The notes beneath the pieces were generated by a model. It was not told the origin of the DNA. It did no database searches and saw only the letters and a list, made by a program, of their open reading frames with translations. A program made the translations under genes and the position numbers. A DNA stretch of 64,000 nucleotides from Mollicutes bacterium Phil14 (GTDB lineage: Bacteria > Bacillota_I > Bacilli_A > ML615J-28 > CAG-698), in contig MSHB01000021.1 in NCBI GenBank assembly GCA_001940985.1, positions 27,644 through 91,643 on the forward strand, read 5' to 3'. Of this stretch, positions 48,558-59,205 are shown in pieces. Position 1 is the stretch's first letter. Every line of letters starts with the position of its first letter.

Positions 48558-51155
48558 ATGGAAGAAATCAAAAACAAAAAAAGTATTAAAGATTTAGCTA
48601 GCCAATTTAATAGCGATTTAGTTTGTGGCTTAAGTGAAGAGGAAGTTTTAAAGTGTAGAGAAAAATATGGAGCAAATATTATTGAATCCAAAAAAAGAGA
48701 AACAATATTTGTTAAGTTTATAAAACAGTTCAAAGATATATTAATAATTATATTATTGATAGCTGCCTTAATTTCAATTATTATAGATCCTAGTGAGTGG
48801 TTTGATAGTTTAATAATTTTGATTGTTGTAACAATAAATGCGATTTTAGGAGTTTTTCAGGAAAATAAAGCAGAAAAGTCTTTGGATGCATTAAGAAAGA
48901 TGTCTAGTCCTAATTCTAAGGTTATTCGTAATGGTAATTTATTAGTAATACCATCAAGTGAAATAGTTGTTGGAGATATTATAGTAGTAGAGGCTGGTGA
49001 CTTTATTCCTGCTGATGCTAGAATTATTGAGTGCAGTAATTTAAAAGTAGATGAATCTGCCTTAACTGGTGAATCTGTTTCTTCAGACAAAGAATATATA
49101 GAAGAAGAAATAACTACTGGAGGATTAGGGGATCAAAAAAATAAAATTTTTTCTTCGACTTTTGTTACTAATGGAAAAGCAAAAGCTTTGGTAGTTGCCG
49201 TTGGTATGGAAACTGAAATTGGTAAAATTGCCAATATGCTATTAACTAATGAAGATAATTTGACACCACTTCAACACAAATTAGTACATGTTGGAAAAAT
49301 AATTGGATTAATTTCTATAATTATATGTATTGTTGTATTTGGTATGGAAGTGTTAACTGGCGTATCTGTTTTAGATGCATTTAAAACATCTGTTGCTTTA
49401 GCCGTAGCAGCTATTCCAGAAGGCTTAGCTACAGTTGTGACAATTATTTTAGCAATTGGTGTTGATAAAATGGCAAAGAAAAATGCCATTGTTAAAAAAA
49501 TGCCTGCTGTTGAAACTTTAGGTTCAACATCAGTTGTATGTAGTGATAAGACCGGAACTCTAACTCAAAATCGTATGACTGTTGTTAAGGTTTGTACTAA
49601 TAGTGAAAAAGATGTGAAAAATTTAAGTGATGAAGAAAAAACATTATTAAAATATTTTGCCATATGTTGTGATGCTTCTATAAGTTGCGTTGATGGAGAA
49701 ACTAAACGAATTGGTGACCCTACTGAACTTGCACTATTAGATGTTTGTATTAATAATAATATAATTTATAACGATGTAAAAAAAGTGTTAGATTTGCCAT
49801 TTGATAGTGAAAGAAAATTGATGACAACTGTTATTGAATATAAAGAAAAATATTTATCAATTACTAAAGGCGCACCTGACGTTGTTTTTAAAATTACTGC
49901 TAATAGTGAAATTCTTTCACAAATGATTGAAGTCAATAAAAACATGGCTGATGAGGCACTTAGAGTATTAGCCTTAGGTGTAAAAGAATATGATTATTTA
50001 CCAAAGGAAGCAGAACTAGAAAAAGATATTAATTTGTTAGGACTAGTTGGAATGATTGATCCAGCAAGGGAAGAAGTTAAAGAATCTATAAAAATTGCTA
50101 AAAAAGCTCATATTAAAACAGTAATGATTACTGGTGACCATATTATTACAGCTAAAGCAATAGCAAAGAATCTTGGAATAATGAATGATAATGATAAAGC
50201 TATAACTTCTGAAGAACTTGATAAATTAAGCGATGAGTATTTGGAAAAACATATTAATGAATATAGCGTTTTTGCCCGCGTTGCTCCAAAAGATAAAGTA
50301 AGAATTGTAAACGCATGGCAAAAGCAAGGTGCTATCGTTGCTATGACTGGTGATGGCGTAAATGATGCTCCTGCTCTTAAAAATGCTGATATTGGATGTG
50401 CGATGGGAATAACTGGTACAGATGTTGCCAAAGAAGCAGCAGATATGATTTTAGTTGATGATAATTTCTCAACAATAATTGTAGCTGTAAAATCTGGTAG
50501 AGGAATATATTCTAATATACAAAAATGTATTAGATACTTACTTTCAAGTAACATCGGAGAAGTTTTAACAATTTTCTTAGCATCATTAATATCAATAATT
50601 GCTTCTGTAGATTTAGGTGTGCCACTACTTCCTATTCACTTATTGTGGATAAATTTGATAACAGACTCTCTACCAGCTTTTGGTTTAGGTATGGAAGAAG
50701 CAGATGAATCACTAATGAATGAATATCCTAGAAGAAAAGATGAATCATTTTTTGCAAATAAACTTGGATTATTTATTGGTTTAGAAGGAGTAATGGTTGG
50801 TCTATTAACATTAACTGCTTATTTAATTGGTCACTTTATATATGAATCACAAATAATTGCGCAAACAATGGCATTTCTAACTTTATCAGGTTGTCAATTG
50901 TTCCATGCGTATAATGTGAAAAGTGAAAAATCTGTTTTTAGTAAAAATATTTTTAAAAACAAATTCTTGAATTTTGCATTTGTTGTGGGCTTTATTTTAC
51001 AAATGATTGTTATTTATGTGCCTAAACTAAATGAAGCATTTAAGCTTTCACCATTATCGTTTGATAAATTAATGATTTGTATAGGTATTTCATTTGTTAC
51101 TGTAATAGTTATGGAGATATCTAAACTTATTAAACGAATTAGTAAAAAAAAGTAA
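48558..51155 (+). CDS. cation-translocating P-type ATPase (Ca2+/Mn2+-type)
   Basis: CSDKTGTLTQNRMT, LTGES, GDGVNDAPALKNADIG; ATG at 48558 with AGGAG RBS. Confidence 0.93.
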   Translation: MEEIKNKKSIKDLASQFNSDLVCGLSEEEVLKCREKYGANIIESKKRETIFVKFIKQFKDILIIILLIAALISIIIDPSEWFDSLIILIVVTINAILGVFQENKAEKSLDALRKMSSPNSKVIRNGNLLVIPSSEIVVGDIIVVEAGDFIPADARIIECSNLKVDESALTGESVSSDKEYIEEEITTGGLGDQKNKIFSSTFVTNGKAKALVVAVGMETEIGKIANMLLTNEDNLTPLQHKLVHVGKIIGLISIIICIVVFGMEVLTGVSVLDAFKTSVALAVAAIPEGLATVVTIILAIGVDKMAKKNAIVKKMPAVETLGSTSVVCSDKTGTLTQNRMTVVKVCTNSEKDVKNLSDEEKTLLKYFAICCDASISCVDGETKRIGDPTELALLDVCINNNIIYNDVKKVLDLPFDSERKLMTTVIEYKEKYLSITKGAPDVVFKITANSEILSQMIEVNKNMADEALRVLALGVKEYDYLPKEAELEKDINLLGLVGMIDPAREEVKESIKIAKKAHIKTVMITGDHIITAKAIAKNLGIMNDNDKAITSEELDKLSDEYLEKHINEYSVFARVAPKDKVRIVNAWQKQGAIVAMTGDGVNDAPALKNADIGCAMGITGTDVAKEAADMILVDDNFSTIIVAVKSGRGIYSNIQKCIRYLLSSNIGEVLTIFLASLISIIASVDLGVPLLPIHLLWINLITDSLPAFGLGMEEADESLMNEYPRRKDESFFANKLGLFIGLEGVMVGLLTLTAYLIGHFIYESQIIAQTMAFLTLSGCQLFHAYNVKSEKSVFSKNIFKNKFLNFAFVVGFILQMIVIYVPKLNEAFKLSPLSFDKLMICIGISFVTVIVMEISKLIKRISKKK

Positions 51156-51249
51156 AAGAATAATCTAAAAATAGTGCTTATATATAATAAAATATATAAG
51201 TGCTTTTTTATTTTAAAAAAATATGATAAAATAAATTGGGTGATTACTG

Positions 51250-52449
51250 ATGAGAGAACAAAATGCAATGATTATTGCTAATCCTGGTATTGATTGTAAA
51301 AAAGAAATAAATATTAGTTGGCATACTGGCTTAGATAATAAAGGTTCATATTTAGAATATCGTGAAATCGGTGAAAAAGATTGGAAAAAAGTTTTTCCAA
51401 CAATCTCTAAAGTAGACTGTTTTAACAATGTATATTCTGTTGATAAAAATAGAAATGATATTCGTGAAGAGGTTATATTTTTACATTGTAAAGTTTATTT
51501 GAAAAACTTAAAAGTAAATACAAATTACGAATATAGAATTGATTCTAGTGAAGAAAGACATTATTTTAAAACTTCTCCAAAGGATGAATTTTCATTCATT
51601 TGGATTAGTGATTTTCATTCATATCCACCAGCCTTCAACAGGTTAGAAAATGCATCAAATATGATTGATAAAATTTCATTAAAGCATCAAAATGCTGATT
51701 TCGTTTTTTGCAGTGGTGATAGCATAGCATGGGGTGGAAGTTACTCTTTTTGGAAAGAATTTTATAATATACCTTCAATAAAAAAATATATGTGGGCTAA
51801 CACTCTAGGGAATCATGATTATATGTCGAGAGCATATGAGAAAAATACTAGTGATTATTTTAAAGAAGTTAATAATTTCCCGAAAAATGGATATAAAGGT
51901 GAAATTGGAGTATGTTATTATTTTAAATATGGAAATTCATTATTTATTGTAATGCATAATGAACATATGGGAGTAAATGAACCTTTTAATGAAAATGTAG
52001 AAAAAGCTATTAATTGGGTAGAAAAAGTTATAAAAAACAATCCTGCTAAACACATTTTTTTATGTCAACATTACCAATGGATAAATGGTGTCAATGGACG
52101 TGATAGGGCTTTTGGATATGAAAGATGGAAAACAATTTGCGATAAGTACCATATAGAATTGGCAATTGCTGCAAATGATCACACATATATTAGAACATAT
52201 CCTATTTTTGCTGATGAGATTGTTGAAAACGGAACTGTTTATATGCAATGCCCTTCAAGTGATGGAGATCGTGGTGTTGACCTTGAAGAACCAATGTCAT
52301 ATCCAAATAAAAAGATAGCATTTAGATATGCTACAGGCTTGAATACCATCGCAGGAATATTTGTTGAAGTTAAAAATAATACAATAAAAACAATTCTCTA
52401 TGATAGAGATATGAATATTGTTGATGAAAATATTATAAAGAGTGAGTAA
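51250..52449 (+). CDS. metallophosphoesterase (purple-acid-phosphatase-like with N-terminal Fn3-like domain)
   Basis: WISDFHSYP, FCSGDSIAWGG, TLGNHDYM, CQHYQW, NDHTYIRT. Confidence 0.88.
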   Translation: MREQNAMIIANPGIDCKKEINISWHTGLDNKGSYLEYREIGEKDWKKVFPTISKVDCFNNVYSVDKNRNDIREEVIFLHCKVYLKNLKVNTNYEYRIDSSEERHYFKTSPKDEFSFIWISDFHSYPPAFNRLENASNMIDKISLKHQNADFVFCSGDSIAWGGSYSFWKEFYNIPSIKKYMWANTLGNHDYMSRAYEKNTSDYFKEVNNFPKNGYKGEIGVCYYFKYGNSLFIVMHNEHMGVNEPFNENVEKAINWVEKVIKNNPAKHIFLCQHYQWINGVNGRDRAFGYERWKTICDKYHIELAIAANDHTYIRTYPIFADEIVENGTVYMQCPSSDGDRGVDLEEPMSYPNKKIAFRYATGLNTIAGIFVEVKNNTIKTILYDRDMNIVDENIIKSE

Positions 52450-52546
52450 AAATATGGTGATTTGCAAATTTTGTGAATCACCAAAACATTTTTTTAAAAA
52501 ACTCTTGCATTTAATTGTTGTTTGTGGTATCATATTATAGTCAAAT

Positions 52547-52629
52547 GCGGGCGTGGCGGAACTGGCAGACGCGCTAGACTTAGGCTCTAGTTCTCCGGAG
52601 TGCAGGTTCGATTCCTGTCGCCCGCACCA
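52547..52629 (+). tRNA. tRNA-Leu (anticodon TAG)
   Basis: GCGGGCGTGGCGGAACTGGCAGACGCGCTAGACTTAGGCTCTAG...GCAGGTTCGATTCCTGTCGCCCGCACCA. Confidence 0.95.
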
Positions 52630-52699
52630 ATGATGATAATTAGTAGGTATTTTGTATCAGTCAAAGTGCCTTTTTTTGTTAAGTGAGGAAATAATACAT

Positions 52700-53155
52700 A
52701 TGAAGAAATTTTTATTTTTAATTATATTAGCAATGGCTACTATTACTATGGCTTGTAATAATCAACTCCAAATTGAAGATATAAATGGTGAGGATGATTA
52801 TTCTTTGGCAGTATTAACAGAAAAAGAACTTCTTAGTAAAAAAACAAATAAATGCTTAGAACAGTCTGTCACACATAGAAATGATAATGAAGTTGATTTT
52901 TCTTGTAAAAGGTTTTCTGGTGTACATGATTTAATTACTTTTAATTTAAAGTCTGAAAAAGAATATGTATTTTTAGTTGACTCAAAGATATTATCTGGTA
53001 ATGGTGATTTTTATATTATAAAAGATGGACAATTAATTGAAAAGATTGGTTGGACTAATGAAGAAGAAATTAAACTAAAAATTAGTGGTAAAATCTCTTT
53101 TAGAATTGCTGGTGAATCAGCTAATTTGAAAGTAAAGGTTAAGAAAATTAATTAG
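52700..53155 (+). CDS. small lipoprotein, unknown function
   Basis: MKKFLFLIILAMATITMACNNQ signal/lipobox; upstream ORF extension unlikely. Confidence 0.65.
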   Translation: MKKFLFLIILAMATITMACNNQLQIEDINGEDDYSLAVLTEKELLSKKTNKCLEQSVTHRNDNEVDFSCKRFSGVHDLITFNLKSEKEYVFLVDSKILSGNGDFYIIKDGQLIEKIGWTNEEEIKLKISGKISFRIAGESANLKVKVKKIN

Positions 53156-53165
53156 GAGAAGTGTT

Positions 53166-53717
53166 ATGAGAAATATTGGAACAAAAACTATAGAAACTGA
53201 TAGACTAATCCTAAGAAAACCAACAGTAGATGATGCTGAAGCAATATTCAATAATTGGGCGAATGATCCAATAGTTACTAAACATTTAACGTGGGAACCT
53301 CATAAAAGCATTGATGTTACAAGAGAATATTTGAATAATAAATTAGAGAAAAAACAAGATGATGGTTATATGTTTGACTGGCTAGTTATTTTAAAAGAAA
53401 CAAATGAAATAATTGGCGAAATAACAGCAGTAAAAGTTTCTGTAATTAATAAGTTTGTTGAAATGGGACACTGCTATGGTAGTAAATACTGGAACAAAGG
53501 TTATGCCACTGAGGCATTAAGGGCTTTTATACAATATATGTTTAAGTTAGTAGGTGTTGAAAAAGTAATTGCTTGTCATTCAAGTGAAAATCCAGCCTCT
53601 GGAAAAGTTATGATTAAAGCAGGAATGCATTATGATGCTGCTTTACCAAAGTATGTTGTTGATAAGGCAAGTGGAAAAAGAGTTGATCTTTTATATTATT
53701 CTATAGATAATAAATAG
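53166..53717 (+). CDS. GNAT family N-acetyltransferase (RimJ/RimL-like)
   Basis: IETDRLILRKPTVDDAEAIFNNWANDPIVTKHLTW; YWNKGYATEALRAFIQYMF. Confidence 0.92.
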   Translation: MRNIGTKTIETDRLILRKPTVDDAEAIFNNWANDPIVTKHLTWEPHKSIDVTREYLNNKLEKKQDDGYMFDWLVILKETNEIIGEITAVKVSVINKFVEMGHCYGSKYWNKGYATEALRAFIQYMFKLVGVEKVIACHSSENPASGKVMIKAGMHYDAALPKYVVDKASGKRVDLLYYSIDNK

Positions 53718-53725
53718 GAGTAATT

Positions 53726-54643
53726 ATGATTCTTAATATTGGTGGAAGAACTGACATTGTTAATTATTATAGTGAATGGTTTATAAATAGAATCAAAGAA
53801 GGTTTTTGTTATGTTAGGAACCCAATGTATCCACAAATTGTATACAAATATGATTTAAGTCCAAGTAAAATAGACTTTTTAATAATGTGTTCTAAAAATT
53901 ATCGTCCCATTATTAAGTATATTGACTTATTAAATTCAAAGTACAGATTGATGTGTCATTATACAATTACTGGGTATGGGCGCGATGTTGAACCAAACGT
54001 TCCAACAATCAATGAATCAGTTTCTACTTTAATAGAACTATCAAAAAAAATAGGAAAAGAAAAAGTGATATGGAGATATGATCCAATATTATTAACTAAG
54101 AGATATACAAAAGAATACATAATCAAGGCATTTGATTATATTGCTAGCAAAGTATGTAATTATATTAATAGAGTTGTTTTTTCTTTTGTTCAAATATATA
54201 AAAAATTAGAAACAAATTTTCCCGAAATTGTTCCTTTTACAGATAATGATAAAGATGAGATACTCAGAGGGATTTCTCAAATAGCTAAAAAATATGGATT
54301 ACGTATTCAAACTTGTGGAATGGAAGAAGACTATTTGGAAAAATATGGAATAGAAAAATCAGGTTGTACAACAAAAGAACTAATTAAAGATATTTATAAT
54401 ATCGAATATAAATTGAAAAAAGAAGGTAAATTACGTCATGGTTGTCATTGCTTAGAAACAAGAGATATTGGTGCCTATGACAGTTGTCCTAATGGATGTA
54501 AATATTGTTATGCAAATCAAAACTATAAAGTAGCTTGTTATATGTACAAATATAATCACAATATTAATAGTCCAATGCTAATAGGAAACTTAAAAAAAGA
54601 TGATATTATAAAAGAAGCTAATCAAAAATCATTTATAGATTAA
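53726..54643 (+). CDS. DUF1848 domain-containing protein
   Basis: MILNIGGRTDIVNYYSEWFINRIKEGFCYVRNPMYP; CC-terminal CxxGCKYCYA. Confidence 0.88.
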   Translation: MILNIGGRTDIVNYYSEWFINRIKEGFCYVRNPMYPQIVYKYDLSPSKIDFLIMCSKNYRPIIKYIDLLNSKYRLMCHYTITGYGRDVEPNVPTINESVSTLIELSKKIGKEKVIWRYDPILLTKRYTKEYIIKAFDYIASKVCNYINRVVFSFVQIYKKLETNFPEIVPFTDNDKDEILRGISQIAKKYGLRIQTCGMEEDYLEKYGIEKSGCTTKELIKDIYNIEYKLKKEGKLRHGCHCLETRDIGAYDSCPNGCKYCYANQNYKVACYMYKYNHNINSPMLIGNLKKDDIIKEANQKSFID

Positions 54644-54660
54644 TATTTTTAAATAAAAAA

Positions 54661-54689
54661 TTGACACTATAAATAATATAATGTATAAT
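54661..54689 (+). promoter_or_regulatory. sigma-A promoter
   Basis: TTGACA (54661) - 17 nt - TATAAT (54684). Confidence 0.75.
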
Positions 54690-54729
54690 TTTATAAAAAA
54701 AGTATTATGTGTGATTTTTGTAAAAAATA

Positions 54730-54765
54730 AAAAGTTATTGCAATAATCAGGCAATAACTTTTTTT
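54730..54765 (+). terminator. terminator hairpin in the leader of the APC permease
   Basis: AAAGTTATTGCaataatcagGCAATAACTTTTTTT, 11-bp stem plus T tract, immediately before the RBS GGAGG. Confidence 0.8.
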
Positions 54766-54778
54766 AATGGAGGCACTT

Positions 54779-56173
54779 ATGGAAAAGGTAAAGAAACAGT
54801 ATGGCATTTGGACAGGAATCGCAATGGTAGTTGGAATTGTAATAGGTTCAGGAGTCTTTTTAAAGGCTGGTGGAGTACTACAATTATCTGGTGGTGATTT
54901 GAAATTATCAATTTTGGCCTGGTTTATTGGTGGAATGATAATGGTTGTCTCTGGTTTTTGCTTTGCAATATTTGCTAATAGGGTTAGTAAGTATAATGGT
55001 GTTGTTGACTATGTTGAAGTAGCTACAAATAAAAGAGTCGGTTATACACTTGCTTGGATTATGACTACTTTTTATTATCCAATAATTGCTTCTATAGTTG
55101 CTTTGTTTGCTGGCTCTTATTTCTTTAAAATGATTGGAGTAAATATTGGTTTAATAGATTGGCAAAACTTTATTTTTGCGTTTGTTATAATTACATTAAT
55201 AATTTTGATGAACTATTTATCACCAATGATTTCATCTAAGTTTCAAGTTTCTTCAACAATCATTAAGCTTATACCAATTATTATAATTGCTATAGTTGGA
55301 TTACTTGCTTCTTTAATAGTTGGAAAAGATTATGGTATTGTTAATGCATTTACAAAAAATGCTGAAGGATATCAGATCAATTTTGGTGAAGCAATTAAGA
55401 AAACAGCGTTTGCCTATGAAGGCTGGGTATGCGCTACAGCAATTAATGCTGAACTTAAGGACTCTCATAAAAACTTACCAAGGGCTTTAGTTGGAGGAAC
55501 TATTGCTATATTGCTTTTCTATATTATATATTATATAGCATTATCATCTTTTTTAGGAAATGCTGAAACAATAATTCAAGATGCTAATGCACCAATTGCT
55601 GTATTTGAAAGTATAATGGGAAAGGTTGGAGGAGTTTTATTTACTTTATTTATAATGATTTCTTGCTTAGGAACAGTTAATGGTGTTTCAATTAGTTGCT
55701 GTCGTGGAATGTATACAATGTCATGTCGTGGACAAGGTATTTGCCCAGAAAAGTTTTCTAAATTAGGAAAAAATGGTAGTGTATCATTTTTATCTTGTTT
55801 GTATGGTTATTTCTGCATTATTTTCATGCTTATTATTTGGTATTTAGCAATGCATAATGTATGGATATTTGGACATTTGGGTAGCATGGATGAAATAGTT
55901 TGTGCCATAATTTATGCAGTCTATATATCAATGTATGTTTATATTATGATTAAATTTAAAGAATTGAAATTTGTAAGTAGATTTGTTGTCCCAACAATAG
56001 CTATAATTGGTTCAATATTTTTTACGATTTGTGGAACTGGATTATTCCAATTGATTACATCAGGGTCAACAGCAAGTATAATTGACTTTTTAGTATTTTT
56101 ATTATTGTTTGTTTTATTAATGATACCAAGTTTATTTTTCTATAATAAAAATGCTGAAGCTGAGACAATATAA
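54779..56173 (+). CDS. APC family amino acid permease
   Basis: YGIWTGIAMVVGIVIGSGVFLKAGGVLQLSGGDL; KKTAFAYEGWVCATAINAELKDSHKNLPRALVGG. Confidence 0.92.
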   Translation: MEKVKKQYGIWTGIAMVVGIVIGSGVFLKAGGVLQLSGGDLKLSILAWFIGGMIMVVSGFCFAIFANRVSKYNGVVDYVEVATNKRVGYTLAWIMTTFYYPIIASIVALFAGSYFFKMIGVNIGLIDWQNFIFAFVIITLIILMNYLSPMISSKFQVSSTIIKLIPIIIIAIVGLLASLIVGKDYGIVNAFTKNAEGYQINFGEAIKKTAFAYEGWVCATAINAELKDSHKNLPRALVGGTIAILLFYIIYYIALSSFLGNAETIIQDANAPIAVFESIMGKVGGVLFTLFIMISCLGTVNGVSISCCRGMYTMSCRGQGICPEKFSKLGKNGSVSFLSCLYGYFCIIFMLIIWYLAMHNVWIFGHLGSMDEIVCAIIYAVYISMYVYIMIKFKELKFVSRFVVPTIAIIGSIFFTICGTGLFQLITSGSTASIIDFLVFLLLFVLLMIPSLFFYNKNAEAETI

Positions 56174-56177
56174 TTTA

Positions 56178-56206
56178 TAAGGGCAAGTTTTGCCCTTTTT
56201 TATTTG
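56178..56206 (+). terminator. rho-independent terminator
   Basis: AAGGGCAAgttTTGCCCTTTTTT. Confidence 0.8.
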
Positions 56207-56253
56207 ATTAATATTGATAAGTATAGTATAATAATAGGAGAGAGGTATATAAA

Positions 56254-56946
56254 ATGAGTGCTTTAGAAATAGTATTAGTATCGGTTTGTAGTTTTTTAGT
56301 TGCTGGAATTATAGTAGCAATAATAATTAATATTTATTTGAATAAATTTAAGGTTAATAGAGTTTATGATTTCTATGAAATGGATGAAGTTAATCATAGC
56401 GATATTGTATTTTTAGGAGATTCTTTGACTGATTTCTTCCCTGCTCACGAATTACTAAAGAAAAAAGTATTAAATAGGGGAGTAGCTGGAGATACAACAG
56501 AAGATGTTTTAAAAAGAATTAATGAAATATTGGAAGTGAAACCAAAAGTTGTATATCTTCAAATTGGTATTAATGATATGATTTATAACAGAAAGATAAC
56601 TTGTGTTGAAATAAAAGATAGAGTTTTTAACGTTATAAAAGTATTACAAGATAATAACATTATTGTTAGATTAATTTCATTATATCCAATTAATAGAAAA
56701 AAGATGGCCTTTACATGGGTTGTTTGTAAGTTTGCTAATAATAAAAAAATTATTGAAACTAATAAACTTTTAAAAGAAGAAGCTGAAAAGAAAAATATTG
56801 ATTTTATAGATGTACATGATAAACTTTTGGGTGATGATGGTAATTTGAAAAAGGAATTTACTGTTGAAGGATTACATTTATCAATTAAAGGTTATAAGAC
56901 CATTGTTCCTACTTTTAATAATCATTTAGAAAAAGAAAATTTATAA
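56254..56946 (+). CDS. SGNH/GDSL hydrolase, membrane-anchored
   Basis: N-terminal TM; VFLGDSLTDFF, NRGVAGDTTEDVL, LQIGINDM, DVHDKLL..DGLHLS-like block. Confidence 0.85.
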   Translation: MSALEIVLVSVCSFLVAGIIVAIIINIYLNKFKVNRVYDFYEMDEVNHSDIVFLGDSLTDFFPAHELLKKKVLNRGVAGDTTEDVLKRINEILEVKPKVVYLQIGINDMIYNRKITCVEIKDRVFNVIKVLQDNNIIVRLISLYPINRKKMAFTWVVCKFANNKKIIETNKLLKEEAEKKNIDFIDVHDKLLGDDGNLKKEFTVEGLHLSIKGYKTIVPTFNNHLEKENL

Positions 56947-56949
56947 TAG

Positions 56950-59181
56950 GTGAATAAAATGATTTATCCAAAAGAATGTAGTTATAATAGATGGTTAAAA
57001 AAAGATGTAATAAATAAAAAAGTTATTTTTGACGGAAGTAAGTGTGACCTTTCAACTATTGAAAAAATAGGTATTGATAAACTTCATTTTGAATTAGAAA
57101 AAGGTGAAAATGGACTTTCAATTAAATATAATTCGAAGATATCAGAGCATATAAAACGACCTGTTATTGGTCTTAAGATTAATTTTCCTGAAGAAGATTA
57201 TAGCGAGTACAATAGAGTCAGGGTTGATTTAAGAGTTAATGTTAAAGGAATTCAAAATCTTTATATGCATTTTTGTGTTCAAGGTGATGAAAAATATTTT
57301 ATGCATGCTCCTAGCATTATAACTAATAAATGGGTAACTACACTTTTTGAACTAAATCAATTTGATAGAAGTAAATTATCATTTATAAAAGTTATTCCAT
57401 TTATAGGTGGATGCCCACCATATTCAAATGGTAATTTCGAAGTGATAATTAAAAAAATAACATTTGAAAAAGTTAAAGAAGAATATGAACTTGGTTATAA
57501 CTTAGAAGATCGTATAGCTTATTCTCATTTTGGTTATTATCCAAAATCAAAAAAGACTTTTATTGTAAGTGGATATGATTTAGATTATGAAATTGTTGAA
57601 AATAGTGTAGTTGTTAAAAGAGGAAAAACAGTTAAATTAGAAACTGTGCTCGGAACTTTTGGTATAGGTGATTTTTCAGATATTGAAAAAGTTGGGAAAT
57701 ATAAAATCACATGTGATGGTAAAGAAACTGAAGAATTTTTAATATCTTTTAATCCTTATAAAGAAGGAATTGATAAGAGTTTGTCTTTCTTATATCAATT
57801 AAGATGTGGTGTAGATGTTGCAGGAGTTCACGAAGCGTGTCATTTGAATAGTTATACTACTAATGAATTAGGAGACAAAGTTCCTAATTTTGGAGGTTGG
57901 CATGATGCTGGTGACTTATCTCAATTTGAAATTTGTACTGCCTTAATGACTAGTTGTTTATTAGAATTATATCAAAGTAATAAGAATAAACGAGTTTTAG
58001 AAGAAGCAAAAGTTGGTTTGAATTGGTTACTTCAAACAACATTTCATAATGGTGATAGAGCTCTTTCAGTATCTTATGATAAATGGTACGACAATGTTCG
58101 TAAAGCTAGTGATGTGTATCCTAACAATAAATCAGAAAGCGGACCTTTTGAAAACTTTTTATCATCAGCTGCTTTAGCACTTGGAGCAATAGTATATAAG
58201 GAGATAGATGAGGTATATAGTGATTGGTGCCTAAATATAGCAATGGAAGATTACCATTTTGGAATTACTGGTTATAAAGAAGGAAAATATACTAAACGTT
58301 GGGGACCATCTCCTATTCCTCAAGTACTGGGAGCTTCATTAACAGCGGCTAGTTTGTTATATAAATTAACTTGTGATGAAAAGTATATTTTAGATGCTAC
58401 AGAGAATGCTAAAATGGTTATGGCTTGTCAAGAAAGAAACTATGTTGGAAAAAATATTAAAGTAAGAGGTTTCTTTTATGAGAATCTTAAGCACGAAAAC
58501 TTATTAATTTATGAACATCGTGGACATGAATCAACACCTGTTTGTGGTTTGGTAGATTTGTGCAATGCTTTTCCATACCACGAAGATTATCCAAAATGGA
58601 TAGAAAGCATAAAGCTTTATAAAGAATATATTGAAGCTTTAAAAGACATATCTTTACCATATGGATTACTAGCAGGTCATATTTATAAAGTTGATAAAGT
58701 TGATTTTAATAAATTTACTATTCCTAGTAATTATGGTCCTCGTGATGTTGCAATTTCTGAGCTTAAAGAACAAATAGTAAGTGGTTTAAATATAGGCGAT
58801 GACTGGTATGTTAGAAGAATGCCAATAGCTATTCAAAGAAGAGGTTTTAATGCAACTCTTTTAAGTAAAACAAAAGCCGTTAGTAGTGTAGCAAAACTCT
58901 TAAAAGATGAGGATTTACGTCAAATAGCAATTGATCAATTAGAGTGGATTGTAGGAAAAAATCCTTTTGCAACATCCACTATTTATGGAGCTGGTAATAA
59001 TTATCATCCACTATATGTGGCCTATTCTAAGCAATTAATTGGAGCCATGCCGGTAGGTTTTGAAACTTATGGTGTAACTGATGAGCCATATTGGCCCGCG
59101 CGTTGTAATGCGGTTTTTAAGGAAGTTTGGGGTCATACTACAGGATATTATCTTGGTGTAATTGCTGATTTAAAATGGTAA
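56950..59181 (+). CDS. glycoside hydrolase family 9 (endoglucanase-like)
   Basis: GGWHDAGDLSQFEI and IVGKNPFATSTIYGAGNNYHP; N-terminal beta domain; no signal peptide seen. Confidence 0.85.
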   Translation: MNKMIYPKECSYNRWLKKDVINKKVIFDGSKCDLSTIEKIGIDKLHFELEKGENGLSIKYNSKISEHIKRPVIGLKINFPEEDYSEYNRVRVDLRVNVKGIQNLYMHFCVQGDEKYFMHAPSIITNKWVTTLFELNQFDRSKLSFIKVIPFIGGCPPYSNGNFEVIIKKITFEKVKEEYELGYNLEDRIAYSHFGYYPKSKKTFIVSGYDLDYEIVENSVVVKRGKTVKLETVLGTFGIGDFSDIEKVGKYKITCDGKETEEFLISFNPYKEGIDKSLSFLYQLRCGVDVAGVHEACHLNSYTTNELGDKVPNFGGWHDAGDLSQFEICTALMTSCLLELYQSNKNKRVLEEAKVGLNWLLQTTFHNGDRALSVSYDKWYDNVRKASDVYPNNKSESGPFENFLSSAALALGAIVYKEIDEVYSDWCLNIAMEDYHFGITGYKEGKYTKRWGPSPIPQVLGASLTAASLLYKLTCDEKYILDATENAKMVMACQERNYVGKNIKVRGFFYENLKHENLLIYEHRGHESTPVCGLVDLCNAFPYHEDYPKWIESIKLYKEYIEALKDISLPYGLLAGHIYKVDKVDFNKFTIPSNYGPRDVAISELKEQIVSGLNIGDDWYVRRMPIAIQRRGFNATLLSKTKAVSSVAKLLKDEDLRQIAIDQLEWIVGKNPFATSTIYGAGNNYHPLYVAYSKQLIGAMPVGFETYGVTDEPYWPARCNAVFKEVWGHTTGYYLGVIADLKW

Positions 59182-59205
59182 TATATAAAAGGAAAGGAAA
59201 ATAAA

